Positions 45,509 through 57,700 of a DNA stretch of 64,000 nt are shown here, in pieces. A program made the translations under genes and the position numbers. This DNA is from Tetrapyrgos nigripes (Eukaryota > Basidiomycota > Agaricomycetes > Agaricales > Campanellaceae). The notes beneath the pieces are model-generated. The model was not told the origin of the DNA. It saw only the letters and a program-made list of their open reading frames with translations, and made no database searches. Within the stretch, counting starts at the first letter, position 1, and each line of letters opens with the position of its first letter. The stretch is from NCBI GenBank assembly GCA_013368315.1, contig JAACJM010000002.1:496001-560000 (forward strand). The letters run 5' to 3'.

Positions 45509-46058
45509 TAGGGCTCCTAGCGGATCGGATGCTGTTCGGATGCGGATCCATCCGCTCGGATGAGTTGCTCGAACATGCCAATCCGCATCGGCGGATGGCA
45601 TCCGTCGGATGACCCGATCATCCGCAGATGGGTGGCTGATATACTAATGAGTGTAGAAAAATGTTCAGAAGGTATTTTTAAAAATTGTAAACTACGTCTA
45701 AGTACATGTAGAGTGCAATACATGAAAATTTATCAAGTTACTCACTATTGACACACTCTTATTATGACAAGAATGGCTCTGGCCACTTCGCCGATATTTT
45801 TCCCATGTACTCGCAACTTCGAGCAAAGCAATCAAGATGTTCAACGTGTCGAAAAGACAGTACCTTGGAAAAGCCCGAGACTGAACCAAATTGGACAAGT
45901 ACGACACATTCTCATGTACTTCAGCCATCCGACGATCATCTGCGGATGGGCGGATGGTATCCGTCAGATGGGAGCATCTCAAGAGGTCCATCTGCCATCC
46001 GAATCCGAGGCCTCATCGGCGGATAGGCGCCGGATCATCCGATCCGCTAGGAGCCCTA
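45509..46058. mobile_element. hAT-like MITE, 550 bp, in the transposase promoter
   Basis: Ends TAGGGCTCCTAGCGGATCGG and complement, with a perfect 8-bp duplication AATTTTCC at 45501-45508 and 46059-46066. Both subterminal 150 bp are packed with GCGGATG/CATCCG motifs. The right end is 31 bp upstream of the transposase ATG. Confidence 0.9.
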
Positions 46059-46089
46059 AATTTTCCGCCCAACGTCTTTTTTTCTCTCT

Positions 46090-49000
46090 ATGGTCCGTCA
46101 CAAATCCAAGCCTCCCAAGAAAAAACTGTGCTGGTGTACGCGATGTGAAGGAAAACGAGAACTGGGCAAAGCTGCTCGTACCCGTCACCGCAAAGCCGAC
46201 CGAGATCGTCTAGCAGAGCAATCTAGCGGCTTGCTCCGTCCATCCTCTCCAGCTCAAAGCAGCAGCTCAGAAGATAACCGGACAGAAGGAATCCCTTCTC
46301 CTACATCCAGTCTCATGGTAGTTCTCGATATTACTTTTCAGCGTGTAGATGTAAAGTACTTAATATCATGAAAATATCAGGACCTCGATGCTATTCAGAG
46401 ATTCCCGTCACCTCCATCTAGACTATCCAGTGGCCTCCATGATGCTTTCATGAACCAACGTGATCCCCAACCCATGGACTTGGACGAAGCGCCCGTTGAC
46501 GAGCTTGACAATCAATCACACTCACCTCGAGCACAGTCTCCTACTCCTGACAGTGATGAAGAACCCGACGGCCCTGCTCCTCGTTCTGATTCTCGTTCAG
46601 CAGATGAGGTGGGAAACGACCGCGATCTTGAAGCTTACCATCGTCTCCTGAATGAGCCAGCGGAAAATCCAACCAGTTTCCTAGACGCTGGAGATGACCC
46701 TAGCACTGCCGAAGCATATTCCAGAATCCAATCAATTGCCGATACACAAGCTTTTATCAAGCTTATCCAGGATGCGACCTACGAAAATGGAAATCTGGAT
46801 GAAGACATCATTCATGTGCTTCGAAATCCCCTCGAACCCTCAGACGAATTGGACGATGCCGACAAACGCTTGTGTATCAAGATATATCTTGGACTTGGCA
46901 CGGCATCCGAGGCCTGCTATACCTCCACCATTGCTGCTATACGAGAGCGTTTACCGGATTCCGAGCTGCTTAGTCTTTACCAAGTCAAGCAATTGCTCCA
47001 ACGCATTACGGGAATTGTAGCGGTGGTGGATGACATGTGCGTCAAATCTTGCCATGCGTTCACAGGTCCGTATGCAAAGTTGACTGGATGTAAAATCTGT
47101 GGAGAGGCCAGATACTATCCCGATACAGAGGAGCCTCGTCTACAGTTTACGACGTTCTTGCTTGGTCCCATGCTCCAGGCATCTCGTCGTTCACTCCAGA
47201 CTTGCCTTGAACGTCTGTACCGAGACGAGAAGACTCGTGACATCCACGAGATGATCGAGAATCTCATTCCTGATCTCAAGGGAGCAGATATGGTGTACGA
47301 CGACATCTTCTGCGGCAGCGACTATATCAACCTAGCTCAGAGGATCAAGATCACTAAGGACGACTTTGTCATCTCGCAGTCTGTGGACAGAGCTCAAATC
47401 TACCAGAACAAGAAATCAGATACATGGATTGGAATATGGATCGTTAACAACTATTCGCCCAAAATACGCGTCAATGATCAGCATGTTCTTCCAGCCCTCG
47501 TCATTCCAGGTCCTAATAAACCAAAAATTATTGATTCCTTTACGTTCCGTGGTCTTCATCACTTTTCCGCTCTTCAGCGTGAGAATGGTGGGAGAGGACT
47601 GTGTGTGTGGGATGCTCTGGAGGGTGCATTTGCTGATGCCCGCCTTATCCATCTTTTTGCAACTGCCGATGCAGTGGGGATGTGTCAAGTCCATGCAGAT
47701 ACCCAATGCTAGGAAACATCAAGGACCCGGATGGAAGTCTTGAGTGGATTGGATGGAGATTCTGAGTGGATCCAGATAGGAAAGAGCTTATAAAGATAAA
47801 TAGGGATTTCAGTCGGAAAGACTGGGAAGCTCTAGGGAACCATCAAGGAAGGATAGGAGACCAGCTTTGTCGATTTTGCACTTAAGCTATCTACTACAAA
47901 GTTGCTAGCTTAAGTACTACTTCGGAAAATATCGGAATGAAGAGGAGTAAGATAGGGATGGTTCGGAAATGAAGGAAAAGCACATGGTGCTATTGGAGAT
48001 GGATGAAGTACTGCAGAACAAAGTGGAAACAATGTGGAACAATGTGGAAACAAAGTGGAGTAGGTTTGGAGATTAGATACGAGTTGTCCGGTAGTTATCC
48101 GAAATGAATCACGGTTTCCCGGATGGGATCTGTTGTGGAGATTAATAGTGGAGCTTGGATATGAAATCGGAAATGAATGTGTGAATAAGGAAAAGGGAAA
48201 AGATCAGAAAGCGATAGGAAAGTAATGGAAACTAAGACTGTACCGGAAAGTCATAGGAAAGTACAGGAAAGTAAAAGGGTACCGGAAAGCCATAGGAAAG
48301 TACAGGAAAGTGCATAGATCTTACAGGATGCCTGAATTAGATGGACGTGTTGGGAATCATGGAGCCAGAGCTTGCCATCTTGGTTGCCCCATGGTTGGTC
48401 GCCATAAATCAAACAGTGGTCACTATTTCCAGGCTCACGCGCTCCCCCATGATTACTTCGTTGACGGCTGTGATCATCCGGATGTGGATATGCGGAATTT
48501 ACCTATCCTTACCCAGGAGCAGTACAAGGTGGATCTCGAATTAGTTCAAAACTCCAGAACCCAGAGAGATTTTGAGGAGAATCGCAAGAAGACTGGTATT
48601 GCAAAACCCACTTTATTGAGTGGTTTGGATGCCGAGTTGATGATGCCGGTACCTCAATGTTTTGTATTGGATTTGATGCATTTGTTATCGCTCAACATAG
48701 AAGACCTCTTGCTGTCTCTATGGCGAGGTACCATCAAATGCGAGTCCACCAGTACCAAGGAGGCTTGGGACTGGTTCACATTATTCGGCGACATTTGGGA
48801 ATCTCATGGTCACTTAGTTTCTAAACATTCTTTCATCGACCACCTCGTAATCCAGCACAGAAGATCAATAGTGGTTACAAGGCTACAGAGTGGTTCCTCT
48901 ATGTCTTTGGATTGGGCCCAGGATTTTTTCGAGCGGTCCTTCCCAAGCAGTACTGGCAAAACTTTTGCCGTCTAGCTCGAGCCGTCCGAATCCTTTTCCA

Positions 49001-49932
49001 ACGTTCTATCACTGGTGCCCAAGTTCGGGATGTACACGCAAACATGGTATTGTTTGTCGAGGAATATGAAAAGCTTTATTACCGCCAGCGGCCTGATCGC
49101 ATACACTTTTGCCAACCTTGCATTCATACTCTGATCCATACGGCTCATGAGATCACTCATGTCGGACCTGGAACCAATACCATGCAGTACCCTATTGAAC
49201 GCAGCATCAATCGGTTCTGTAAACGTATCCGTCAGCCATCCAACATGTTCACAAACCTGGCCCATGGTGCTATCTTTGAAGCTCAGTCTGCTGCTGCAAA
49301 AGCCATTTATCCATTTCTTGATCCGAGATATGGAAAGCCTCCAGTGCCCACATCATCCGTCACAATCAATCCTGGTTTCTTTCTTCTAGGACCGCATGAC
49401 CAATACTCAATGCTAGTAAGTGGTACTTATGCGCAAGCTCTGGCAGAGGCTGGTATCGGAAACAAAATCATGCGATTTGGTCAGTTACTGCTGCCAGACG
49501 GAAACACAGCAAGATCTCTTTATTCCGAGAAACGTCGTACATCAGAGCAGATCAGAGTGACCTGGAATGTGAAGGTAAGTTGTCTTCAAAAGCTTTCATT
49601 GTCAATGTAGTCTAATTTGATTGGAGATGCGGTCAAACAACCAGATCGAGTATGGTGAAGTGCAATTTTATTTTGCACAAAAAGATGATTTAGACGAAAC
49701 AGTAGGTTATGCCCTTGTCTCGTTATACTCAAGGCCAGACCCTACAATGTGGGAGGAATCTTACCATACTCTATGGGCTTGCAAGCATGATGGAGATCTA
49801 AAAGTAGTATCCGTTTCGGATATCTTATCAGTCGTATCTATGCAACCGCTTCCTTCTCTTCCAGACGATGATTCTGACCTTGTCTTTGTTGTTGAGAAAT
49901 CTGGGCTTGATGATTTTGATGTCAAGGATTAG
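46090..49932 (+). pseudogene. Tnp2-like (CACTA-related) transposase, interrupted by a solo LTR
   Basis: Exon 1 (46090-46317) starts MVRHKSKPPKKKLCWCTRCE with the CxC-x2-C motif. The intron is 46318-46380. Exon 2 reads an acidic region, 'GCKICGEARYYPDTEEPRLQ', 'DIFCGSDYINLAQR' and 'FATADAVGM' (47682). After the LTR and its duplication the same frame resumes at 48331 with 'PELDGRVGNHGARACHLGCP', 'GRHKSNSGHYFQAH' and 'LDLMHLLSLNIEDLLLSLWR'. Near 48860 one base is missing; the next frame gives 'NSGYKATEWFLYVFGLGPGF', 'YWQNFCRLARAVRILFQR' and 'TMQYPIERSINRFCKRIRQP'. The last intron (49575-49626) is followed by an exon to TAG 49932. Two lesions, the LTR and the frameshift, make it inactive. It should bind the 40-bp TIRs. 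Confidence 0.85.
47683..48325 (+). mobile_element. Solo LTR, 643 bp, same family as 29049-29748
   Basis: TGTCAAG...ATCTTACA with GGATG on both sides (47678-47682 and 48326-48330). It has fewer tandem AAAGTACAGG units than the other copy. Confidence 0.85.
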
Positions 49933-50072
49933 TTTACTGTTTGCTATTCTGATTTTGACGCGTTGTAGTTGGAGACGCGACGCGACACGTGACTCACATG
50001 ACTTAGTCTTTTGTTGATTTGTTTGTTGTAATCAGTGTAATCACCGAGTCTTCTTTCTTCTCCTCCTCCACC

Positions 50073-52319
50073 ATGCAGCCTGGCGATTCTGGGAACTGGA
50101 ATCTGGACTATCACAGATAAGCTTCTCATGCATCCAGCAACTGGCCAGGCGTATCCTCAATGCAAGGGTCTTCGTTATCTCAAGCAGCAGTCGGAACAAT
50201 GAACAACCATACTAATCGATATCAAGCAAGTCATCATACTGAGAACCAATCTTCTGCAAGCTCTCCCTCTTTTGTAAGACTCAAAAGATCTGTATATGGC
50301 CGTATATGATCTGCTGACTTTCTATTCTTCCTGGCAGCCCTATGCTTTGTCGCAGTCGCAAGATGTCTTCAACATTTTGTGCTCTGCGACAGCGGCAATA
50401 TAGCTTATGCAAATGCTCAGACTGAAATCCTCAAGCTCAATGGGTTGTACAAGGTATCTATGGAAGAAGCAGACATGTTAAGGTACGTAGATTAGTTCAT
50501 CCGCAATAATTCTGCTCACCTTTTTACTAACATATTACACTGTTCTCAGGCACGTGAATACTCAATATCAAGGCCTCCTTCAACAGCAGTCCCAGCCTCA
50601 GCCTGCTCCACTTGCCGCTCGAACACTTTCTCTCAAGTCCCAACGAAAACCTTTGCCAACTCATGACCTCAGCCTACTCTGACCTCCTTCACCTCATGCT
50701 TTGGCTGAAACACGCTTTAAAAAGCATGAGGACTGGTCAACATATTGTACAGACAAGAAGGCCATCAACAACCCCCCACATCCGCTCGATTTTATTCAGA
50801 GAGAGGACGGCACATACCTCGATCCTGAGGACAGGGAGGCCATGTTTAAGAGGTTCAAGGAGTTCCTCAAGGAATTGCGCTATGCCGGATGGTTTCCCAG
50901 TGGCATGACCTGGGGTGTCATTGACCCCCAGGCTCAGAAATGTCTTTATGCCCAGATGCTTGCAGTCTATCCCTTCCTCGGCATTTGCGACGATGGTATA
51001 TGGAAAGTGAAGATGTACGTCACCTATCAAACCCCTCAATGTACTCGCACACTTGAGAATGCGCCTCAGTGGAGTAAGTTGATATCCCCGTATACTCTTT
51101 TTCATCTGCACTAACCTGTTCTACAGATGACCCGCCCAAATCTAAAGCCAAGTGAAGCTGTTCTTCCCAACACGACCCCAAACCAGAGAAAAAGCGACGT
51201 AAGATTAAGGTGAATACTGCAGATGTAGAGGTTACGGGTGTTGAGGTCATTGAGGTCATTGATGTCGATGCCCAGGTGTGAAACAACTTCTTACTTATCC
51301 CACTCACACTGATGTTCTGTATACAAGTCTCAACTACCAAATCAACCCGATGTTCCCCAAGTTGCAGCACCTGTTCCAAGACCAAGACCAAAATCCTCTA
51401 CCACCTCTGTTTCATCAAGCTCTGCTTCTAGTGCTTCAACACCTTCCACCACAACGATGTTATCTGATACTCAAGTACCTCAACCTACCTCTGAAGACCC
51501 TGGAGCATCATCACTACAACCGTTGTCACCAGCATTATCACGGGCATCATCACCAACTCCACATGGTGACAACGGTACTTTAGCCCCTCTTGGATTGGCC
51601 GACTCTGTACCCGAGCATGTTCCAGCCTCCGTTGACATCACACTTGGGTTGGGAAACCCTGTTGCCGCTTCTGAGTCAGCAGATCGCACTTCTGAGCAAG
51701 AAGATGTCTCCTGGCCTGCCTCTTCACCATTGCGCGACTTGTTGCCTCCATCAGGTGGTCAACCACAGGTTCCTGTACCTGCCCCAGAGCCTCTCATTGC
51801 ATGTGTACGTGCTTGTGTTTAATCTTCTCGGAATGAATTGAGTTGACGTCTTTCGCCAGTTCTGCAGGTTAACCCATGTGAGTACCCTTCCCACGTCCAC
51901 TGATGTCACTGCTGATCCTATCTTCTAGTGACTCCTTCGTGGTCCCGCCATCTGCACTGGTAGTTGAGGAGTCCGACCCCTCCACCAGACCTATTGATGC
52001 TCCTTCTGTCGCTTCCAGATCCAAGTCTAAACGAAAGCCCAAGGATACCGCTCCGATGATCCCGGAAAGCAAGGTTACTGCAAAGTATGTATATCTCTTT
52101 GTTCTCACCGTCATATCACAATGGTTACTAACTTCATCATTTCATCAGGAACGAATACAGTCGTGAGTACATGAAGCACAATCCCACTACCACCAAAGCT
52201 GAGTTCAACACACACTATCTCACCGTGAGTGCTGCAGTCAAAAGACGTTGGACGGCGAATGTTGCGAAGATGAAGAAGGGGATCCAGTTGACAGCGGCGG
52301 ACTTGTCTTTGTTGGATTA
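50073..52319 (+). pseudogene. Accessory gene of the Tnp2-type element
   Basis: No known domain. Coding-looking pieces in order: a Gln/Ser/Asn-rich N-terminus around 50180-50270 ('NNHTNRYQASHHTENQ'); 'EILKLNGLYKVSMEEADML' (50430); and a conserved-looking middle, 'HEDWSTYCTDKKAINNPPHP' through 'RYAGWFPSGMTWGVIDPQAQ' and 'LGICDDGIWKVKMYVTYQ' (50701-51070). Next come a basic 'EKKRRKIK' region, a Ser/Pro/Thr-rich linker (51300-51820) and a basic C-terminus, 'KRRWTANVAKMKKGIQLTAA' (stop 52319). At least two frame changes (near 50075 and 50400) and a stop near 50680 are needed, so it is degraded. The layout (disordered low-complexity arms around a folded middle, basic tail) resembles a DNA- or chromatin-binding helper, as TnpA is in plant CACTA elements; that is only an analogy. 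Confidence 0.45.
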
Positions 52320-52976
52320 GGCTGTGATAATGGACTTAGACTGACTTTAGCATGCATCGAGGACGATGGGACCTTAGTTACATGCAGATTACCCCATATT
52401 CTAGCAGATTACCGCATATTGTACCAGATTGGACCAGAAATTGTACCGTAACATTCTTGACCTGTATTTCGTGCAGAAATGGCCATATATTGGCATATTT
52501 ATGCAGATCTTATGCATGATTTTTTCTCGCCGTAAATTCTCTCGTACAGACGTTGCAGAAAAGTGCAGAAAAAGGGCTCTTTTTCTGCAAGAATCTGATT
52601 CCACTGAATTGAGTTCTGCCAGATGGCATAAAAGCTCATATTTACGCATATTTGTGCATAGTCCGTTTTCACTGGGGACTATGACTTGGGCTGAAGCCCT
52701 GCAGGTTCTGGAAATTTGCCGGATTTGACCGGCAAATTATTAAAAGTGCCCTCTTTGGTTGTTTTCCCACCAAATGATTACCTCATCACAAAAGTCGCAC
52801 AGCCCTCTACTTTTGAACCAGATTACATACGTGCACGAAGAGTGTCAAGCGTATATCGTCAGTCTGGCTACATGAGACTACACCGCGCCTGCAAAATGTT
52901 AATATGTAATCCCTGTCAGCAAGTCAATGGCATGCACATTTCGAGCTTACTTCACTTCGTTGTTTTAGATATGCAT

Positions 52977-54365
52977 CAGGAAATTCACAATCGTATGGAA
53001 GGTATGGAGGGTATGGAGGGTATGGGGCCCATACCTTTTTATACACATTTCGCCAAGATCTCCTCAAATGTTCCATACACATTGTGTATGGATGTATGGG
53101 CCAGTATGGGCAATATGGGCAGTATGGACAAGGTACTTTAATAATGTGCAAGCTCAGATTTTTCGACCCTTACCTTTGAAGCGCGCACTGCTAGCAACCA
53201 GTATGAGTCACTGCCACTGTCATTGTGAGGAAGTTGTCCTCACCGTTGTCGGCCATTCACAATAAGACTCGGGGTGATTCAGTAAGTATAGGGTAGGGAT
53301 TCCAGAACACGAGATCAGTATCGGAACTGTAATGCATGTAATGAGTAAAAAAAAATTGCATTTCCCAATGACGTCGATGATGATGATGAGCACTGCAACA
53401 CCCGCCGTCAGTGACCGGTGACCAGTGACTGTTTAACCGAGCGCCAAGAGGTGACGTGTCATGGTCACGAGATTGATTTTAATCAGAGCTTGAAAGCTTT
53501 CTTGATCAAATTGACGCAAAACGTTGACTTCTCTAACTCCCTTTCTTCCCTCAACAACATCGTTACTCAGTGTTTCCCTCCCCCTCCACCTCTCTCCCCT
53601 TCGCTGTACTGTACGTTCAGAGGTTACATCGAGACCCTCGTCATCAAGGATTCTTCCTCAACTGAAGGGTGGATAATAATATGGGATGGAATGATTGACG
53701 TTGTCTGTACTGTCTTTGTGGTGAGTTGTTACATCTTGACTTACCCTCATGTTTAACTGACCATGTATCTTCTCTTCCAGTACTTTATCCCTTTTGTGGC
53801 CAAGGTGCATCGTCCGTCCTTATTTCTGTCTAATTTACAAATGATACTCGCCATTTTCAGGCACTATGTTTTGCCATCTCGGGTTGGTTTCATGGTCATC
53901 ACTTACGTTCGTATCTTTCCGCTCTCATGTTGTCTGCTGCTGAAATATCTTTCCATTAGCATTTCGTTTACATGAGCTGTGTGATTGTGATTGTGAGGGC
54001 TGTGAGTGGTAGGCTTGTAGTGCATTGGTGGTTTTACGTTTTACGAGGCTGTAGGTTGATATGTACTTCGTATAGATGTCCTACTTAGTGTGTGCGTTAG
54101 TCTACAATTGAATATATCATTTTATCCATTTGTCATTACACACTGTCAGTGACAACAACGGCAATGCCGACAACGAAGCAAAATCAGGAGTACATGGAAC
54201 AGGCATGGGGTAGGTATGGAGGTGCATGGAGCATGTTTGTAGCAGTCCCATACACATGCATGGGAGGTGTATGGAAATCATGCACCCCCCCTCTGCTCCA
54301 TACACGTATAATTTGGTATGGGGGGTATGGACCCATACCCCCCATACTGTTGCAAATTTCCTGAT
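52977..54365. repeat. GTATGG/CCATAC-rich palindromic repeats, inverted pair
   Basis: Two clusters, 52977-53135 and 54190-54365, are rich in TATGG/CCATA motifs. 'CATCAGGAAATTCACAATCG' at 52977 recurs inverted at the right edge of the second cluster ('CAGTATGGGGGGTATGGG'). They may be two related MITEs or the two ends of one 1.4-kb element. Between them, 53600-53980 holds a short spliceable hydrophobic ORF ('EGWIIIWDGMIDVVCTVFV', 'YFIPFVAK') too short to call. Confidence 0.4.
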
Positions 54366-54741
54366 GTGTGTTGAGATAGTTTCAAAGATCTTGTACACAA
54401 ATTTTTACTAAGGGCCTGTTCACAAGGGGGACCTGGGATTGTGGACTGGAACACTCCAGTGGTCGGTCAGTCGGGTGGTTGAGGTCACTAAAAAATTTTT
54501 GACTGTCATATTTTTTTGGTCATCTACAGAGCAGTAGAGCGTACTTTTGTACTAAAATAGCTTCCCTGAGATGCAATTGAGCTATTCGGCACATTGGAAG
54601 TCTTCGGGTTACTGCTGGTGATTGAGTTGCGGTTGAGCGTCGGACTTATTCAAAGGAGAATGAGCTATTGGCTGAAAACTTTTCAACTAGCCGCCACAGT
54701 CAACGTAGCCAACGCCGTTGTCCACCAGTCTTCGCGTTTCC

Positions 54742-57700
54742 ATGATTGATTCTGATGAAGAATTGCCTGACCAGAACACTGTGAGTAATAAACTACATCC
54801 CAGCCCAGGTGTACTCACATCTGACATACAATATCAATATGATATAGATTCCCATTGTCAACGGACACGTCAAATGCCCTCGTTGTGACTCAGATGTCAA
54901 TGTTGGGAAAGCAGGAATAGGATTTCTATACAAAATACACCTCCCATCCAAAAATTGCAAGGAAAGCCGTAAAAAGAGGAAGAAAGCTGCTGAGGCTGGA
55001 AAAGCAAAGCCTAATACACTTCTTGGATACCTCAGGCCGAAAGCAACACCCAACCCCTCAGCTGTATCCAATCCGCTCCCCATAGCTCCCTCTTCAGCAC
55101 CTCTATATGTCTCATCCACCCCACCTTCCTCCTCTGAACCTAGTCCGGCTCCCAGTGTTGCAGAACCAGCACTTCTTCAAAAGCTTCAAGACTGTGTACA
55201 TGCCCTGTCGAGAGCGGTCCCTGAAGCCACTGATACCGACGTTCTGGCTCGGTTTTGCAGCCCTGAAACTCAGTGTCCAGCCGATATACCAAGGGAAAGG
55301 TTGTGGGAGCATTGGATAAACGAGAGGATGCATGTCTTCGGGAGATTGAGTGACGCAGAGAAGGAAACATTAGTCAAGTGGGGAGCAAAAGGAGTGGAAG
55401 CTTACTACCAGTTTGTCAAGTATTTCGTTGAGATAAGGGGGGTAGACCTGGTACTATTTGAACCCAGGACGGAGTGGTTGATAGAAAGGATGCAGGCATG
55501 GTGAGTTCCACGTACATCAATTGTAAATCTCAATACTCACAAAAGGCAGTCTGGAAAGTACATGCACCAAAACGGAAGCTTCCTCTCCTAACTCCTTATG
55601 CCTGGAGTTAGGAAATGATATAGAGTCTATTGACCTGACTGAAGACCTAACAAATGGGTCAGCTACCATACAAGAGGTGCCAGGATGCGAGGGATACGAG
55701 CTTACCTTTCCACCTGGGTTATCTCCACACATTCATTATCTGTTCGCACTCCACTTCTATCTGAACCTGCCTTGGGGATATTTCGTCAACAGAGCATGCA
55801 GAATGTTTCTCCATGTGCATGAATGCAGACGAGTCAGTTCATTATGTACACGTACTTGTGGTCCTTGTCAAAACCTACAGAAAATGACATCCTTAATCGG
55901 ATGATGGACCGTATAGTGAACGGAATCAGCGAAAAAACCAGATTTGACTATTACAGTCACCAACAACTCGTGGAACGAATCAGTCGAAAAGACCGACAGA
56001 TAAACACCCTAAAGCTTTGGGGGTTGAACAACACTCGTCTTCTGGATGGTCGGGCCACAGTGCTCAATGCCTACAAGCGCTTTGTTCAGGCATTGAAGGA
56101 TGGCGAGGTGGAGAATGTGGATCGTCTCATCCGGGTTGCTTTTAAGCGAAAGCTTGGGATACGTGGGTTGATCGAGCTTCACGAGTGGGCAGTTGTTGGT
56201 GCATACCATCCAAAGTCGTATGGGGAAAGGGATTATCTGAAAGGATTGATTAATCTTTGCATGGGGAGTGTACAGATGGCACATTTTGCGCACCAGGCTG
56301 AAGGTCTTCCAGCAGTCTCTACTCTCCGGGCTCATTCTACTATACAGCCTCTCATCCCCTCTCCGTCTGTCGTCAAGGGATCCGAAGTACAGCGTAACAT
56401 GGATATTGTGCTGAATCCTGTCGAGCTGGCAGCTGCCAAGGGCCAAAGCAAAGAGCAAGTTGTTCATGCAGTTCTCATGTTTGATGAGCTCGCTGCAGAA
56501 CAACGTATTCGATACGATAACTTGTCGAACTTATTTCTTGGTGGGTGTCGAGATCACATATGGAAGACGTCAGTGGAGTTCAGCACAATGGATGATTTGG
56601 ATGAGCTGTACCGTGCAATTGACAGCAGAGAGGTACATCAGGCACACGAGGTGAGCTTCTATTCTCACGCACGGATGTTCCCCTATTCTGAACCTGTATG
56701 ATGGACTACAGGCAACCATCAGAGCAATAGGACTTCTGATGAGCAATAAACGCTTGTATAATGCACGTCCAGTACTTATCTCTGGTACATGCAAGCATGA
56801 AACTGCTGAAGAACATGCAGTAGTTCTTCAAACAACACTCGATGCCGTTAATGCAAAAACCCCATCTACAGGAGTACGGATTGTATGTGTTGCATCTGAT
56901 GGAGAGCCGAATCGAGGCAAAGCCTTGAGTCTGCTATTCCTTCGTTACCCTCTCTCTCCTGATTCACCCATCTATCCTCTCCTTAGCCCACTGAAGTATC
57001 TAAACCTACTTGTGGGAAAGGACAACATCACCATGGAGAAGGATAATCCCCATAATTGCAAACAAGAGCGGGGATATTTAATACGTCCTCGTGGCTTCGA
57101 AATTGGGGGCATCCACATTACTCCAAGTATTCTCAAAGCTCATCTATGGGCCAAAAATCATTCCACTGCCCACATTGACTCCATTTTCAAACCCAATGAT
57201 CTACAAGATGTTCCTCTCGCATACCAACTACACCGGGATCTATGGGCACTTCCTACCATCTCTGAATCGGAGAATACCAGTCCTCACTTTCAGGATGAGC
57301 GTGCTGCAATCAAAGTGATGGGCACACTTTTCTACGAGTTCTTGTTGCTGCCATACATATGTGTTGAGTTGTCTCTATCTGAACAGCTCAAACGGCTCAG
57401 CACTGCAGCCTTTCTATTGCTGGTTCTTTGTCGCCAATCTGGCAAGAAGTTCATACCCACTCTTCTTTACCAAGATCTCATGATCACCATCAAGAACGCC
57501 TTTTTTTGTGTGGTGAAAACCAAGATTGATAATCCAGATGGTCAATTTTGGCTTTGTCTTCTGGGTACAAACCGGCTCGAGATAATATTCGGTATTGTGC
57601 GATCAGTTGTGGGTAACGACTGCAATGTGGACATATTTCAGCTGGTCCACCGGATCACAGGGAGTGTCGAGCTTGCAAACATCTTGGCAAAACATCCTGA

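Larger units (their letters stand above)
45309..52676. mobile_element. 7.4-kb Tnp2-type DNA transposon with two genes
   Basis: The ends are inverted repeats of about 40 bp (CCCAGTGAAAACGGACTATG... at 45309-45348 and its complement at 52637-52676, two mismatches). They are flanked by GACTATG at 45302-45308 and 52677-52683. Inside, both on the plus strand, are a Tnp2-like transposase and an accessory gene. Later insertions are a hAT-like MITE (45509-46058) and a solo LTR (47683-48325); without them the element is about 6.2 kb. Subterminal ATGCAGAT-like motifs recur near both ends. Confidence 0.75.

Noticed and set aside
51278..51841. Pro/Leu-rich overlapping ORFs
   Set aside because: Alternative frames of the low-complexity linker in the accessory gene.
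53600..53980. Short spliced membrane protein
   Set aside because: Only about 60 hydrophobic residues can be assembled, no start or homologue is evident, and it lies between possible MITE ends.
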